This document shows, one piece after another, positions 50,003-63,110 of a DNA stretch of 64,000 nucleotides (position 1 is the first letter of the stretch; each line of letters opens with the position of its first letter). Both the position numbers and the translations under genes were made by a program. Below the pieces are notes generated by a model, which worked only from the letters and a program-made list of their open reading frames with translations, had not been told where the DNA came from and did not search any database. Origin of the DNA: Penelope pileata (taxonomy: Eukaryota; Chordata; Aves; Galliformes; Cracidae); assembly GCA_013396635.1 (NCBI GenBank), contig WBMW01005750.1:109538-173537 (forward strand). The letters run 5' to 3'.

Positions 50003-52814
50003 CCATAATTTATGTGAAACACTCTAAGACTTGATAACACAGCCTTCAGGCTCATGCTTGAGAATGCACCTAAGCATAAATTATTGCACAATAATTCAAG
50101 CCGTGTCTGGTCTTATTTCTTAATAAAATTATCATTGTGATATGAAACAAAATGTTTTGAAGTAAAATTGCACTTTTTCAAGAGTTCAGTTGAAAGAAAA
50201 AAAAAACATTTTTTTATGACTGAGGCAAAATATAACTCTCTTTCGTCTCAAGACTCTCTTTTTCCTTTTTACAAGCCAGCAATTTTTGTTCTGTATGTAA
50301 CATGAGACGCTTTTTTATACATGCTCTGAATTGTTTCATCATTCAGAACCAAAGCAAAACCAGAAAGTTTCACGTGTTCCTGAATTTTAATTTTAATGAA
50401 AAATATCTTTTCTCTCGGTTTTTGTTTTGGGATGTTTGTTTGTTAGTTTTGTGATGGCAGCAGTGAAAAGGATAATATAATGCTCTGAAGAAAATACCAA
50501 GGAGACAGGAACTTCTATATCACTGTCTTCTTGAAAAGTTCCTAAAATAAAAGTGATGGAGGAGTTTCTTAGTGTTGTCCTAGTGACAAATCAGATGGTT
50601 TCTGTTCCTCTTACTTTAGAATATGTGCAAATACACACCAGCACATAATGTAAATCCTAAGACTAACACCATAGTGTTAGGAAGACAGTCTGTTGGGAAA
50701 GTAAAGAAGGCTGAAGATTAAGAGCCAAGCAATATCAATTAGACTGACAGCAAGACTTAAGAATTAAAGGTAGTAAAGCACTTGTGGCAGTCAGCTTATT
50801 TGCTCTTTATGTCTGTAGGAATGTGGAAAAGCTGGCCTTCTCCTAGAGAAGTCAGCCTGTCACGGGATCCAAGTATACAGCCTTCTGCAGCTGAAGAAAT
50901 TGCATTGGCTATACAGAAACAAGCCACAGATCAAGCAAACACTGTTCCATACGTCTAATTTACAGCTAAGGTTACAGAACTTAATTTCTGTAAAATTTAC
51001 ATTTAGTTTTATGTCTTAGCTATGCTATGAAAAAGGTGCAATTTATTCATAGGCTAAAACTTCGAACATGTTTGTAGTTTGTTTGATCTGGTTACTTTTT
51101 CAGTTCATGAACTGAGTGATCCTCTGCCCCAGAAAAACAGTGATTACAGTGCTCATACCAATTCTTGTCAAGACAGGAAGACTGTTTAAAATAGTCTGTG
51201 TGATGGTTAATACACTAAGCCCATGTGTGGTGCCATGGAGATTATTTTGCAAATGCACAAAATCTCCTTGATATACAAGAAAACATCTTAGTCTGAACAC
51301 AATTATTTGTTAAGGCAGCCCCAAGGAATTAAAGCATAGTAATTGCTGGGAAGCACAGGGGGGAAAAAAAAGAAATAGAGGCATAGAATTGCAGCTGAAT
51401 CAAACAACAATAAAAAAAGCAAGGCTAGTCTTTGTTAACCTCCTATATGTACTAGAATAAATTAAAAACAAAAAAAAGTTAACTTGAATCAAAATCAAAG
51501 ACAGAGAAACTGCTGGGTCTGCTCTCTACACGCCTTTGAACTGGCCTAAGCATGCCTCAGTCAAGGCTGGGAAACGTGTGTGTGCTAGTTTGAGGATTTC
51601 ACAAGCATGAAAAGTAAAGAGCCTTTTGTTTGTATATTTTGCTTAGGTAAATGTAGCACCATTAGCACCATGCACACCTTGTCAAAAAGGGTTTTGATCA
51701 AGTCTTCTTGTACTTTTAAAAAGCAAGTAAACAGATGGAGAGACACTGATGGGTTTAGCTCTCCAGCCAACACATACGCTTTCTTCCAGGTACTGCTTTT
51801 CATTGGGTTATTTCCAGTGAGAACTCTAGCGGAAGAGCTTCCATGGGGACTTGCAAGAAGTCCCTTAAGCATGTCCAGTAGAAGGTCTTAGTCACCATTT
51901 GCAGGAGATGACAATATGAAAGTCATCTTCTGTACTTTCTGTATACTCAGTATCCACCCTTAGACTGCAGATAGAGGAGCAATAGGGAGGTCAATGCAAA
52001 CATCCCACATTGGTAATACAAAACGGAAATAAAAGGCACAGTTTCCACAATGGGAAAGAGTCTGATGTGAATAGCTTGGAAAAAATCAAAAACCTCGGAC
52101 AGAATGAAGAAAAGAATTAGGTCACTGACTCTAAGCCAGGAAAAAAATACACACAAGAGGAAATTAGAACAGCAGAAGAATTTCGTATTAGCTCATCCAA
52201 AGACTTAACGTGCATGGGCAGCAGTATGTTCTGTCTTCTGGAAAACTATTGTGGGCAGGAAAGATTGTTAGGAATTTCTATGCCATCTCCACAGTGTAAC
52301 CAGTCCTACTCAACAAACTACATACATGGCAGTATACATATGATATGTCTTTCAGGTCTCAAAGCCTAATACTGAAGTCACCTTAATGAGAAAAAGCAGA
52401 AAGCCTGCTTCTTAATCCCGTACAGTATAAAATATTATACATTACACTCACATTGCCAGAATGCCATCAAGATTGCAAAGAAGCACCTTACATTCTATTT
52501 CCTTCCACTACACATGTGGATATTTAACTATGCATATTTTTTCACATTAAAATCATTGCCTTATAATGTGGAAGGAATCTACTGTTGTTTCCAAGGTTTC
52601 ATTTTTTTGTGGAAGGTGGATACAATGCCGGACATGAAAAGCAGTAAAGAACATGGTATGTAACAGCTTGCAGAAGCCATTCCCAGGTCCATGAAGAGTA
52701 ATAAATAATTGTAAACAATCTGCGCATAGTCACTAAAGGAAAATTGCATTTGATTTCCTACTGCAATGAAGGCTCTGGATGAGGGGAGAACAGTGAATAT
52801 CATTTATTTTTATT
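50003..52814. other. Anonymous AT-rich non-coding DNA
   Basis: No gene or repeat family is recognised. An A10/T7 pair near 50,197-50,216 could form a short hairpin. Frames are at most 95 codons. Two of these overlap on opposite strands at 51,585-51,891, which is typical of chance. Confidence 0.55.
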
Positions 52815-53832
52815 TCAGGAAGTCTTTTGACATACTGTTCCACAGTACAGCATGAACTAGATGGGTGGACACAAAGTTGGTGGAAAAACTTGCTGGGCCA
52901 TAGGACTTCAAGAATTCTACTCAATGATTTGAAGTACGGCTGATCTGTTACAAGTGTTTTTCATGAGTCAGTACTGGGGCCTGTCTGACATCTTCATCAG
53001 CAACTTGAGTGATGTAAGGAAAGGCACCCTTGGCAACATCATGCATGACACCAAACTAGAGGAAGCAGTTGACACATTGAGGGCAGAGTTGTCATTCAAA
53101 GGGACCCAAACATTCAGGAGAAATGGGCTAGCCAGAATCTCATGAAGCAGAAAAAGGCAAACATAAAGCCCTGCACCTGGGATGGAATAGATTCATGCAG
53201 AGGTTGGGAACTGGTTGGTTGTGTAGCAACTCTGCAGAAGAGATTTTGCAGAGTTGTGAAGGACAAATCAAATATGAACAAAACACTTGCATTTGCTGTT
53301 AAAAAAAAAAAAAATTCTAACTATGTGCATCAAGAAGATAAGCAACAAGCCAAAGGTAATATTTATTCCCCTCTCTAGTTTTAGACTCTTCCATACAAAG
53401 CAGATTGGAGATAGCCTTCTGGAGGGCCAATGAGAGGATAATGGGTCTAGAGCATACAACATGATAGGCTAAAGGAACCAAATTTGTTTAGCTAGAGAAA
53501 AATGTCCGAAAGGGAGTAGTCCTCCACAGCCTAAAGGACATTATAGAGAAGATGTAAGCAGACAGTTCTCAAAGTCATGAAGTAAAAGGACAAAAGGCAA
53601 TGAGCCATCAGACACTTCAGAAAGGGACCTTTCAATGGGAGTAGTGAAGCACTGGAAAGGGGACTCAGAAGAGCAGTGAGGTCTCCTTCCTTTGAGATTC
53701 AAAGTATGCTGCTGTTACAGGGCCCCAAGCAACCTGACTGATCTAATTAACAAAGTCGGCCCTGCTTAGTGGGCAGATGGACTAGGTCAATCACCGAGGT
53801 CTCTTATGATCTAACTTTTTCTAATGTTATAT
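52815..53832 (+). mobile_element. Old, heavily decayed CR1 LINE, 5'-truncated
   Basis: The copy starts in the RT region: AAGTCTTTTGACATACTGTT (52,820) corresponds to the CR1 'KAFDTVxHS' segment, followed by a recognisable GTCAGTACTGGGGCC word (52,967). The catalytic box is lost: the frame reads IFISNLSD where the aspartates should be. Many indels and stops follow. The 3' part keeps the order of an older CR1 group: GGGCCCCAAGCAACCTGA (53,720), GATCTAATTAACAAAGT, GCAGATGGACTAGGT (53,773), GAGGTCTCTTATGATCTAAC, then a degenerate TTCTAATG end near 53,826. It is clearly more diverged than the 20.5-kb copy, so it inserted earlier. A run of 14 A (53,301-53,314) interrupts the body. It has no coding capacity. 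Confidence 0.85.
53301..53314. repeat. Poly-A run inside the old CR1
   Basis: Fourteen A residues within the decayed CR1 body. It may be slippage growth of a native A stretch or the tail of a small insertion; I could not identify an inserted body. Confidence 0.85.
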
Positions 53833-56800
53833 GACTCAAAACACCATGAATTTAAAAAGGCTAAAGCCCATATCATAGATGAACTCAGTCTCTCTGCCTT
53901 TACTGGTTTGGGATCCAGCTACTACCTGCAGCTTGTATCTGCTGGTAATGGGACTGTCCATGCTTTTATAAACAGCAACACCTACAAAGTTGTAGCACTT
54001 CAAGGGCATTTTGAATTCACAACTCTTACCTTGCAGAAAATATTCCAACCCCTGAGCAACACAATCCAGTTCAAAAGAAGGCTGCTCTGCACTTCTTTTT
54101 CTGAAGCTTCTTCTGGAGCAAACCAACATACAGGGACAAAAAATAGAAGAGAATCTTATGGCCAAGAGAACAAGCAGATAAGGATTGACTTAAATAGTCA
54201 ATTGATTAAGGCACTGAAGTGAGTGAAAAAGAACTGGTGACTATTAGAAAAGGGGAAGATCAGAAGATGTCTGCTTTCCAGCATATTCACACATCATATA
54301 TGTGAAAATCATCAACTAAATGATCTAAGGAGAACACAAAAACGCCTGGATCTTCTCTGTGGTTGAGATCGTTCTTTGCATTTCCTCCCCAATGAGTAAT
54401 AAAGTGAAAGAAATAAAAAGGGAAAGAAAGTGAGAACTTACACTGAAGAGACTGCAGAAGTCTGACAATTTTTGAGCCCTAGGCTGTCAATGTGATACAA
54501 GACCAGTCACTCAAACCAACATTTCACAGGCAATGAGCCATAACAGGAGTCCTTTGCTTGACCCCCTGAGGTCTAATGCAGAAAACACTGGTGCACTTGC
54601 AAGTGTAGCTGAAGCCAATGTAAACTGTGTGTTGAATACACAGGCTACAGTTATTTAATGTTCCAGGAACACTCACTGCTCCTGGGATCAATGCATGGAG
54701 GGCCTCTGTCCGTACTATTAAGCTCAGCTTCCAGAATAGAATGGACTTCTCCATGGTGACTACTGGCAGTAGCTCCTGGCCTGGCTTGACTCCTGTGCTC
54801 AGGAATTGTCAGGTAGGAATTAACATGAGCCAAAACCATGTCAGGAACTGTTGTAACAATTCAGAGCTGGGTTTGTGTGACCACCAGGGCATAAGCCATA
54901 GAATTACGCATGGAACAATAAGAAAAATTAAGATATTGAATAAATGGTTGTGACGCAAATTCCGTCCTCCTCAATTAGTAAGCATAGCTTTCCTCCTTTA
55001 CTTTTCCAAATTAGCCCTTCAAGTATTCTCCTCTTCCTTTCTTTTTTGAGCTGTAGAGTAGGTATATGAGATAAGATCTTGGTGCGCTGCTGATCAAAAT
55101 CAGTAAGATTCCTGATATTTCCATTAATCCTCCTGCTTGTCTTCTTTATATGTTGTGACTTCTTAAGCTTATATTTCAAACTAACTTCATCTCATATTTT
55201 TGTAGCATGAAATCCAGCCAGAACCCAAAGCAGGCTAGAACGTCTTTGTAATAAATAATAAATATTTTCTAAAATGATAACAAGGTTTCTGAACAACTGT
55301 GTTTGTTTTTAAGACAGTTTGGTTCTTTAAATTATGCAGTTCATATATTTGCACGCACTTTTGTGTCTTAGTTCAGGAAGTTTTCCTTAAATATTTTAAA
55401 TGCTGATTAGGCACGTAGGAAATATCTTGCAGTTCCCTAGTTCAGGGGATCTAGGTCTGAACAGTGGTTGAGGTATCTCTAAAATCTCTCAAATTTCTAT
55501 CATTTCAGTAACAATAACATGAGGAAAAAAGACAAGGACAAGAGACACCACCTTCATAGTGCCAGGCTAACAGAACTCAGGCCTTTACACTGCCTCTAGT
55601 TTTGTCCAGAACATACTGTCTTTGGAGCTGGCATAGGCCTGATTGCAATGGAGAAATTTATGACTGTCTTACATCTCCTTTAAACTCACCTGCAATGAAT
55701 AAGCTGATAGGCCAAATGTTGAATAAAGGGGTGTCTTTTCTCTGTAAAAGACATATTGTGACTGTAACTGTAGACCTGTCAAAACTCAGGAACTGACGAT
55801 CCTTGCTCCATGATTTCCCATACCATCCAAGAGGTCTGTGAGAGCAAGTATGCGCTTTCTCAAGGCCTGGTATACCACAATGGAGGAGGAACTGTACAGG
55901 CTTCACTCAGTCAGAAACACCCCATTCTGAAAGAACAAACTTTTGTGTATACAGCATGCAGAAAAATCCTTTTGTGGTGAAAAAATGCCGACTATTTTGG
56001 AAAAAAGGAGTTCTCAAAAAAAGTTTTTGGGAAAATCAAAGTAGATCTCTACAAAATCCTAATCATTTGGACTGCCAGCTGCTGGGGAGCCAAACGAGTT
56101 GTGAGCCAAGTGGCTGAGGAGCCATAAATTCAGAGAGATTAGGAATGTGTCAGCCTCAGAAGATGGGCATACCAGCAAGCCCTTGAAAAGGAGAAGCTAG
56201 GAAGGCCCAGCTGGAAGAAATCTTTTTTTCAGTAGGAAATATCTTTCAGCAGATTTTCAATATTCTCATTCTCAGAAAGACCAACAATGATGCTACTAAG
56301 TCACTTTAACTCTGCCATGTGTGAATGTGGGAAGGAGGATGGAACTCAGCTTTATGAAGATAGAGGAAGTTGAGGGCTAGGGAAACAAACTTACCTTTTA
56401 CTCCTAAAAGGTACTATCTCTAAGTCTGAAATGGTCTTTTCTACTTAAGGCATAGAAAGTGCTTCTCGGTCACAGGTAATTTTTAGCAGGGACTGAAAGG
56501 ACCGTGATAGAACAGAAGATGAACTACCCCATTCTATTCAGAACCCCAGAGCAGAGCAGTCCCCACCAGGAGATCATGCTGCGCTGATCCTTAAAGTGGC
56601 TTCGTTGCAGAGGTTTGAGACATTCACAACCCAGGGTAGATTTGAGTGAACAGATGCAGAACAGCGAAGTAATTATAGCTTTATTCAGCATATAACCTGT
56701 TGCCAAACTCACCAATTTCTATGTCTTTCTGTCTTTAATAGAAATTCCGTTGTTTTGCATGTTGACCAGAGCTGTTACAAGGGCAAAATATTCTTTAGGC

Positions 56801-58793
56801 TTATGGATATTTTAAGCCTGATAAGAGTGACTGTAGAAGGATATTTTTTATTTCACCTGTACAGAGGCAAAAACAGTTTTGTTTGAATCCTAGACCCACT
56901 TAGTCCAAACTTTCTTACTATCATAACTGTCAAGAAGACAGACTATCTATGGCATTGCTTCAGTGGGATGGGACAAGGATTTATCACGTATGATCACAAT
57001 ATGATGAAGTCTTTCAAGGCCTGCGCTCACCTTCCTTCCTTTTATTTGACACTTCATCCTGCTTTCCCTTTTCTCCCTGATGCCTGACTCTCTTGAGACA
57101 TCATCTTCTGTACCAAGGACTGATATTCATCTCCATCTCACACTCAATTTCTGTTTTTCAATGGCTGCAATCTTTCTGAATTCACATTATTCTCCATTTT
57201 AGGCCAAGAGAAGGCCTGAAGCTCAAAAATCAATAGGGAAGTGCAAGAAAAGTAGCACAATCTGGACCTAGCCACAGGCAGCTCCTTTTATCTTCTTGAG
57301 ATGAAATGTCATTTCTGTAGCAAGTGCCTTTTCATTTGGAATCCATCTTTTCAATGATGAAATAACACTTCTGAAAGCACCACATCACAGAGGTTGGTTC
57401 TTTGGGGATACAGTGATAATAAGCATAGCAAGTGACAAAGGATAATCTCAGCAAGCATTTACTAAGGTAGGAAGCACAATTCCTATTCAACCTTTGATTA
57501 GGCAGAAAACTTCAAACTGGGATTAAGACAAATGTCTAGCATCTGTGACATCTCTGAAAGAAGCAACCAGCTGTTGGGGCATACAAAGAGAAATCAGAAA
57601 TTAAGAGTTTCCAAAAGGCTCCGGACATTCTTGCAGAAAGACTTATCCCAGACAAAATATTAACATGAACTTAATTTTAACTATTTTTCTTACAGCTCAT
57701 AGCCTCTGATTTCCCAATCTAAGGCAAAAGAAAGATCTCTATTCTTTGAGTCAATAAAATCTCATTCCTGGCCTTTCATCCTTCTGAAAGATTGCACAAC
57801 AGTATTACCATCCACAGTCTTTTAAACCTTCAAATTCAAGTGGCTTTGCTCAAGAGGGCATATAATCCCTCAGCTATCATTAACATGATGAGCCATATTA
57901 AGGACCTAAAATTTTGGAAAACCAAAATTCCACTTTTTTCTTCTCTCTTAAAAAAAAAAAAATAGGTGGAGCACAGCTAAAAAATAAAATGAATGAACAA
58001 AATATTTAAGTATAAATGATCAGTTCTGCTTCAGCTACCACCAAGCGTTATGTTACACTGCCAGAGTCATGTGGCACACCTGGGTGACTTACGTTTCCTT
58101 TAAATTTATGCAATTTCTTGCAAATAAAATGCTTCATTATGTTCTACAGTAACATTAGCATCTCTGGAAGGTGTCCTGAAATATCTAATCATCACAATAC
58201 TTTCATTTTATTGCACTAAAATGAACAGACAGGCACAGAGGATATTTAGCTTTTGGCTCTTAAAGGAACAGTTGGCATTCGCAATTTAAAGCATTTCTAT
58301 TATTTCAGCTAGGATGATTAATAGAAAACAACTGTTGTCTGGCAGATTGCATTTAAAACTGTACTATTGAACATATCTCCAATTACTACAAAACAAGGAA
58401 CGTACGAAGAATATATAATTAAATATATTTCAGGCAGAGAAGCATCTGCTAAAATTTAAGACAGGTAATTGTATAAAGTTCAAATAATGCTAATAGAAAA
58501 TCCACCCGTTTTGCTAAACCCATCACTATGAAAATAGAAATGCTTTTTTCCCACAGTAAAACAGATCTAAAAGTAAAATAAAAATGGATGTGGCTTTTCT
58601 TGGTGTCCTATGGAAAAAAGACTTGCTTTGAGATCAGATTTGGAAACCAACAGAACTGTTTAAATACTAGATTAGCCGGTAAATGGGCAATCTAAAGATA
58701 TAAAAATGACTGTATCCATTGTTCTTGGATTTATAGTTCCGTTTACTATGAATGCAACCTACACCAGAACAGAATTTAAGTACGGTTTAAGCC
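53833..58793. other. Anonymous non-coding DNA
   Basis: Directly after the old CR1 lies a + strand open frame (53,824-54,222, 132 codons) whose translation has no recognised domain and whose start lies in the CR1 tail. It is most likely chance. The rest is AT-rich, with A13 at 57,950-57,962. The stretch at about 58,080-58,500 is AT-rich with ATTA and TTTAAA words and looks like possible conserved non-coding DNA, unproven. Confidence 0.5.
57950..57962. repeat. Poly-A run (13 A)
   Basis: A homopolymer after a C/T-rich stretch (TTTTTTCTTCTCTCTT). Confidence 0.85.
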
Positions 58794-59120
58794 TTTATTT
58801 CAAATCGGGTCTGGAGTGCCACAGACTTGTTAGACACGGAACGAGCCAGGAGTCACACAAAACCAAGGTGCTCAGCACTGCATTACGTTCTCTGATTGTG
58901 TTCAATGTTGTGTGTCTTAGTTTTATCATTAGCGCCCGCCTTGCCCCCATGGCCTTCAACTTCCAGTGCAAAAAACAGCAGTCCAGGAGAGGCTGGCTCT
59001 GGGCAGGAGTGGTGCCCTGTGTATTCCAGCTGCATCTAGGGACAGAGAGCATCATGGAGCATGTTGTGGGGCTGTGCTGTGCATTGTTACGTGAGAGAGG
59101 CCTTCAGCCTCAAATACACA
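58794..59120. other. Unassigned CpG-richer patch with AATAAA on the minus strand
   Basis: This patch has at least seven CpG in about 310 bases, against very few in its surroundings, and a more balanced composition. On the - strand AATAAA sits at 58,794-58,799 as the patch ends, with GGCTTAAACC just behind it. The arrangement resembles the R region of an LTR or the end of a retroposed transcript on the - strand. I recognise no family. A + strand frame of 140 codons (58,706-59,128) crosses it, with hydrophobic stretches but no known domain. Confidence 0.4.
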
Positions 59121-61197
59121 GCAATTAGCAAGCATATAAATAAGACACTGAAGGGAATTAACTGCAGAAAATTAATGCCAGGTGAGCCGATTCTTAACAC
59201 AACATCCTCAAACCCTTTGTAAAGCAATACAGCTCAAAGCAGATATTCCTAACGTTAAATTACGTGTGCACGTATGGTCTCTGCTTTCAGCCCATGCAAG
59301 TGGTCTCCAGGCATCACACAGAGATATGTTCACACTTACACCCACAGAAGCAGAGAGTCATGCAGTTCAAATACAAACATAAAATCGTGCTGCTCACTTT
59401 TCCCTCATCACACATGTTAAATAGGTCAAAATAATGAAAGCACATACAAGAGAAAGCACATGAACAGCTGTGCAGGCCAGATATAGGACAAGCATATGAA
59501 TATATGATGCACAAGTCTGAATTACCATAAAATGAAACAAAATTATGCTTAGGATTTCACAGTTTATCATTTGACATACCAGTTCCTTAACCTCATTATT
59601 CTTTTTTGTGTGCGATTATAGATATTTCTAGATATGTCAAAACTGTGATGTATAATTGTACTTGTATTCAATCTAAATATCAGTTTATAATCAAACAAAT
59701 TTAATAAAGGCAGTGTATGCCACTGTTAGCATTAGTAAGGTAGTCTGTACAAAATCTAGTTGCCCATACACTAAGCAGAATTTCTTATTAAAAAGTTTCT
59801 CCTGTTATATTGCAATTACAATGAAAAACAATTCCCAATGGAGGCATAAGAGGTATAACAGGAATCATTATATGTAGATATTCATTGACAAGTGATGGCA
59901 AGAAAAGACATGCTTTGCTCAGGTTTATAAGGAATTCAAGAATCGGAATTTCAATTCAGAAAATTGATATTCTTATTTGGGATTACTTGTGACAACTTTA
60001 GAGCCTAAAATGTAGTGCCAAGACCATAAAAACTGACAGAGATATAATCACCGTATTCCAAATTAGTTGCATTTTCTTAGTTTCTGCTCACCACTTGTGA
60101 ACAAATTCTCTTAGCTGCTCATCATCTGAACATATAGAAATATCAATGGAGCACAAATGGCAGATACTATGATTTATTAATATAATGTGTATGTAAACTC
60201 CAAGGTTCAAAATGCACTACTCAAGAACTTTTGAAGGTAGAATTAATGTACACCTCTTACTATTAAAGCTCAGTGCTAGCCATTAGCCAGACAGAATTTG
60301 GGTTGAATTCATCCTTAGATCAAGGTGTGTAGATAGCTTCAGTTTTCTGAATTTGCCATACTAACAGACATATGTATGTCTAAGTAAAACAATGTTCTAG
60401 AATTTAAAATCATTTAATTACATTTTTTTATAATTTCAGCAGAGGACAGAAGGAGTTGGTGAGACAATGTTTGATGATGATTATTACCCAGATCTACAAA
60501 TTTAAGCTGTGTAAATACTGAACTCCACACCAAATATGCCTTTTTGAAAATGTAGTGCATGTCTTTCCTCTGTGACAAACATGTTACACATCATTCTTTC
60601 AACGTTAATTGCAGCAGAGGCCAGATAGAGGAGCTTGGAGTGTCTACTGTGCAAGCGCAAATTGTTTGCCCTATTCAAAATCAGTAGTGCTTGACATGGT
60701 AAAGGCTAAATACCATGAAGAACAGTGAATGGCTTTCAGTCTTTAGTGCTGATAAACAAGCTTATTGTTTCTTTTGGTTTTTTTAGCATTAAAACCCATT
60801 CCTGCTAAACCTAGACATACATCAATCATTTGTTTTATGTAAAGGGAAGAAACTATGTCAATTAGACACAAGAAAAAAGACCAAAGAGCCTTTAATCCAT
60901 TTGGTCCTGAAAAGAAGTAGTTCATTGGAAAGGAAAAAATATTGAGAAAGCATAAGGAACATATTTAAGTATTGTTTGTGATTTTTTTTCCTCTGAGGCA
61001 AAGACAAAGAAGAGATTCTGCAATTATTTATTACATTAGAGATTTATTCGGGATTGCTGAAAGCAAAGTGCTAAGTAAGTACTGAAGAGGCAAGTCTCCT
61101 TTCATCTAGGTACAGACTAGGCCTGAAGAGCAGCATTTTGTTCTCACTGTTAGCCATATAAGGACAATAAATCAGAGCCACAGGCAGACTGAAATGC

Positions 61198-61224
61198 AAA
61201 AAAAGAAAAAAAAGGAAAAAGAAA
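61198..61224. repeat. A-rich low-complexity tract
   Basis: A/G-only sequence of AAAAG/AAAAAGG units, 27 bases. Confidence 0.85.
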
Positions 61225-61298
61225 CCACCACAGTCTTTGGTATGCCACAATCCAAGGCTGGAGACCCAAATGTAACACAGCACCCACAGGGAATGTGA

Positions 61299-61312
61299 GT
61301 GGTGGTGGTGGT
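61299..61312. repeat. (GGT)n microsatellite
   Basis: About four and a half GTG units. Confidence 0.85.
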
Positions 61313-63110
61313 CAGATGCCTCTGTCTTTCAAAAAGAAGCACAATACTGTATTGTTTAAGAACTAAGCAAGAAAAAGACAATTTTTTTACAATCTTGGTT
61401 GTAGTTTAGTTATAAAGGTGAGTGGGCACCAAATTTGTATAGTCCTTTAGGCAACTCTGGAAAGAAAAAAAACCCCACATTTGAGAGCCATAAACCTAGC
61501 TCAGCTCTCCATTTGAGTATCAGGACTACTGCTTAGTAAAAACATTCACTTTTCATCAGCCTTTGGATACTCCTATACCAGTTTCCCTGTTCCAGTTTCC
61601 CCATTGCTCTTGAGGCTAGCCAGAATTCTTTAAGGAGTCCTGGAGTCATTCTCTGTCTCTGTCTTTTTGGTCCTGATTTCTGTTCTGTGATACAGAAGTA
61701 AATACACATACACAGACACGATCCTTTGCCTACTCAGTATTCAATGCAATTTCTTTTTGTCCTCCCTAAGAGACTACTAAATATCTTTTATTCATCCTCA
61801 AAACTTCCTCATTTTTTTTGCCACGCTAATCAGCGTATTTTTTTGACACTCTAATCAGCATTGTCACATGATCACAGCCATAGTCTATGGCCCTTCAATC
61901 ATCGGGATGTTGTTTTGGATGCTGGTTTGTCATCCAGGTCATCATCTCTTTGTACATGAGTACTTCCTTCTGAGTTGGTGATCATCTCCCCTTTGAATTT
62001 CTCTTTACTCTTAACATGAAAGACAGGGAAGGCAAATGATTCTCCCAGCTGAAATGGAGGCTACACTTGTAGCAGCTGCACACAAAAGAGATCCTAACAG
62101 CAAATAGAAATCATAGAAATAACAATTTCATCATTGCTATAGTTGATGATAAGGAGAGATTCAATTTGGATTACAGTTACAGAATTACAGCAGCGTGATA
62201 CACATGGTTCTACCTCAGTTATGTTATGAAAATACTCTCGTGCTTATGAAGCCCCTGTGAGGTACTAGCTAGCTTTTTCAATGCAAAGGAAAAACTAATT
62301 GATCTTCAGCACTATGTGCTAAAGGTTATCCTCCCCAGAAACTACAAATCCAAAGACAAAACCAATCAGTCATCTGGGTCCAGAGCACAAAATCTGGAAT
62401 TCAGACAATTTGAAACTTGAAGTTCTAAAACCCCAGGAAATTCTCAATTCTGGGCAAGACCTTTTCAGTTTTTAGGAATGGGGATTTCACAGCAGCAGCA
62501 AGAAATTGTCAGTCCTGTTAGTTTTGGGCCTGGTTCCCTATAAGATAGGATGGGTGCTTTTGTGTTGAGCTTGCATCCTCCTTCTGGTTTTCAAATTAGA
62601 ACTAAGGAATTTTCCTGAATTACCACTAGAATGTTGTGTGCATTCATAGGTGACTCCCACAGAGTCACTGCTTACTTTTAAATCACTTACTATGTTCAAA
62701 ATTGTAATTGGAACTTCACGCTCTCACCATTCCTCTCTTACAGGTCATTAGGAAGGTCTTTCAGTCATCCCCATACACTAGTTTCTGTATTATGAGTCTT
62801 ACACTTTCTTACCACTTACATATTTCATTTGAAATTGTACAGTGACTCTTTAATACATAATTTATATTCTGTAACATTATATGACATTTCCTTTCAACTT
62901 TTGTTTTCCAACTGGAGAGCATTTTCTATAGGATTGCTTGTAATTTTGTTTTCAGTTTGCACATATCAGGACATCATGACACATCTGCACTTCATACTTC
63001 TCAGCAAGTGTTTTAATGGAAATAAACATGATGTCCTACAAATGAAAGTCCTGGGGAAATGAGATAACAAAGGCCAGCTGTGCCCTGGATGAAAAATTTC
63101 TTAGGATAGA

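Larger units (their letters stand above)
59121..63110. other. Anonymous AT-rich non-coding DNA
   Basis: No gene or repeat family is recognised. It contains an A-rich tract at 61,198-61,224 and (GGT)n at 61,299-61,312. Frames are below 80 codons. Confidence 0.55.

Noticed and set aside
53824..54222. 132-codon frame directly after the old CR1.
   Set aside because: Its start lies in the CR1 tail and the translation shows no domain. A minus-strand frame of 109 codons covers the same DNA. It is most likely chance.
58706..59128. 140-codon + strand frame with hydrophobic segments, a possible membrane-protein exon.
   Set aside because: The hydrophobic stretches are not of regular membrane-helix length or spacing, and an 86-codon frame runs on the opposite strand. 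I kept the patch itself as a composition anomaly instead.
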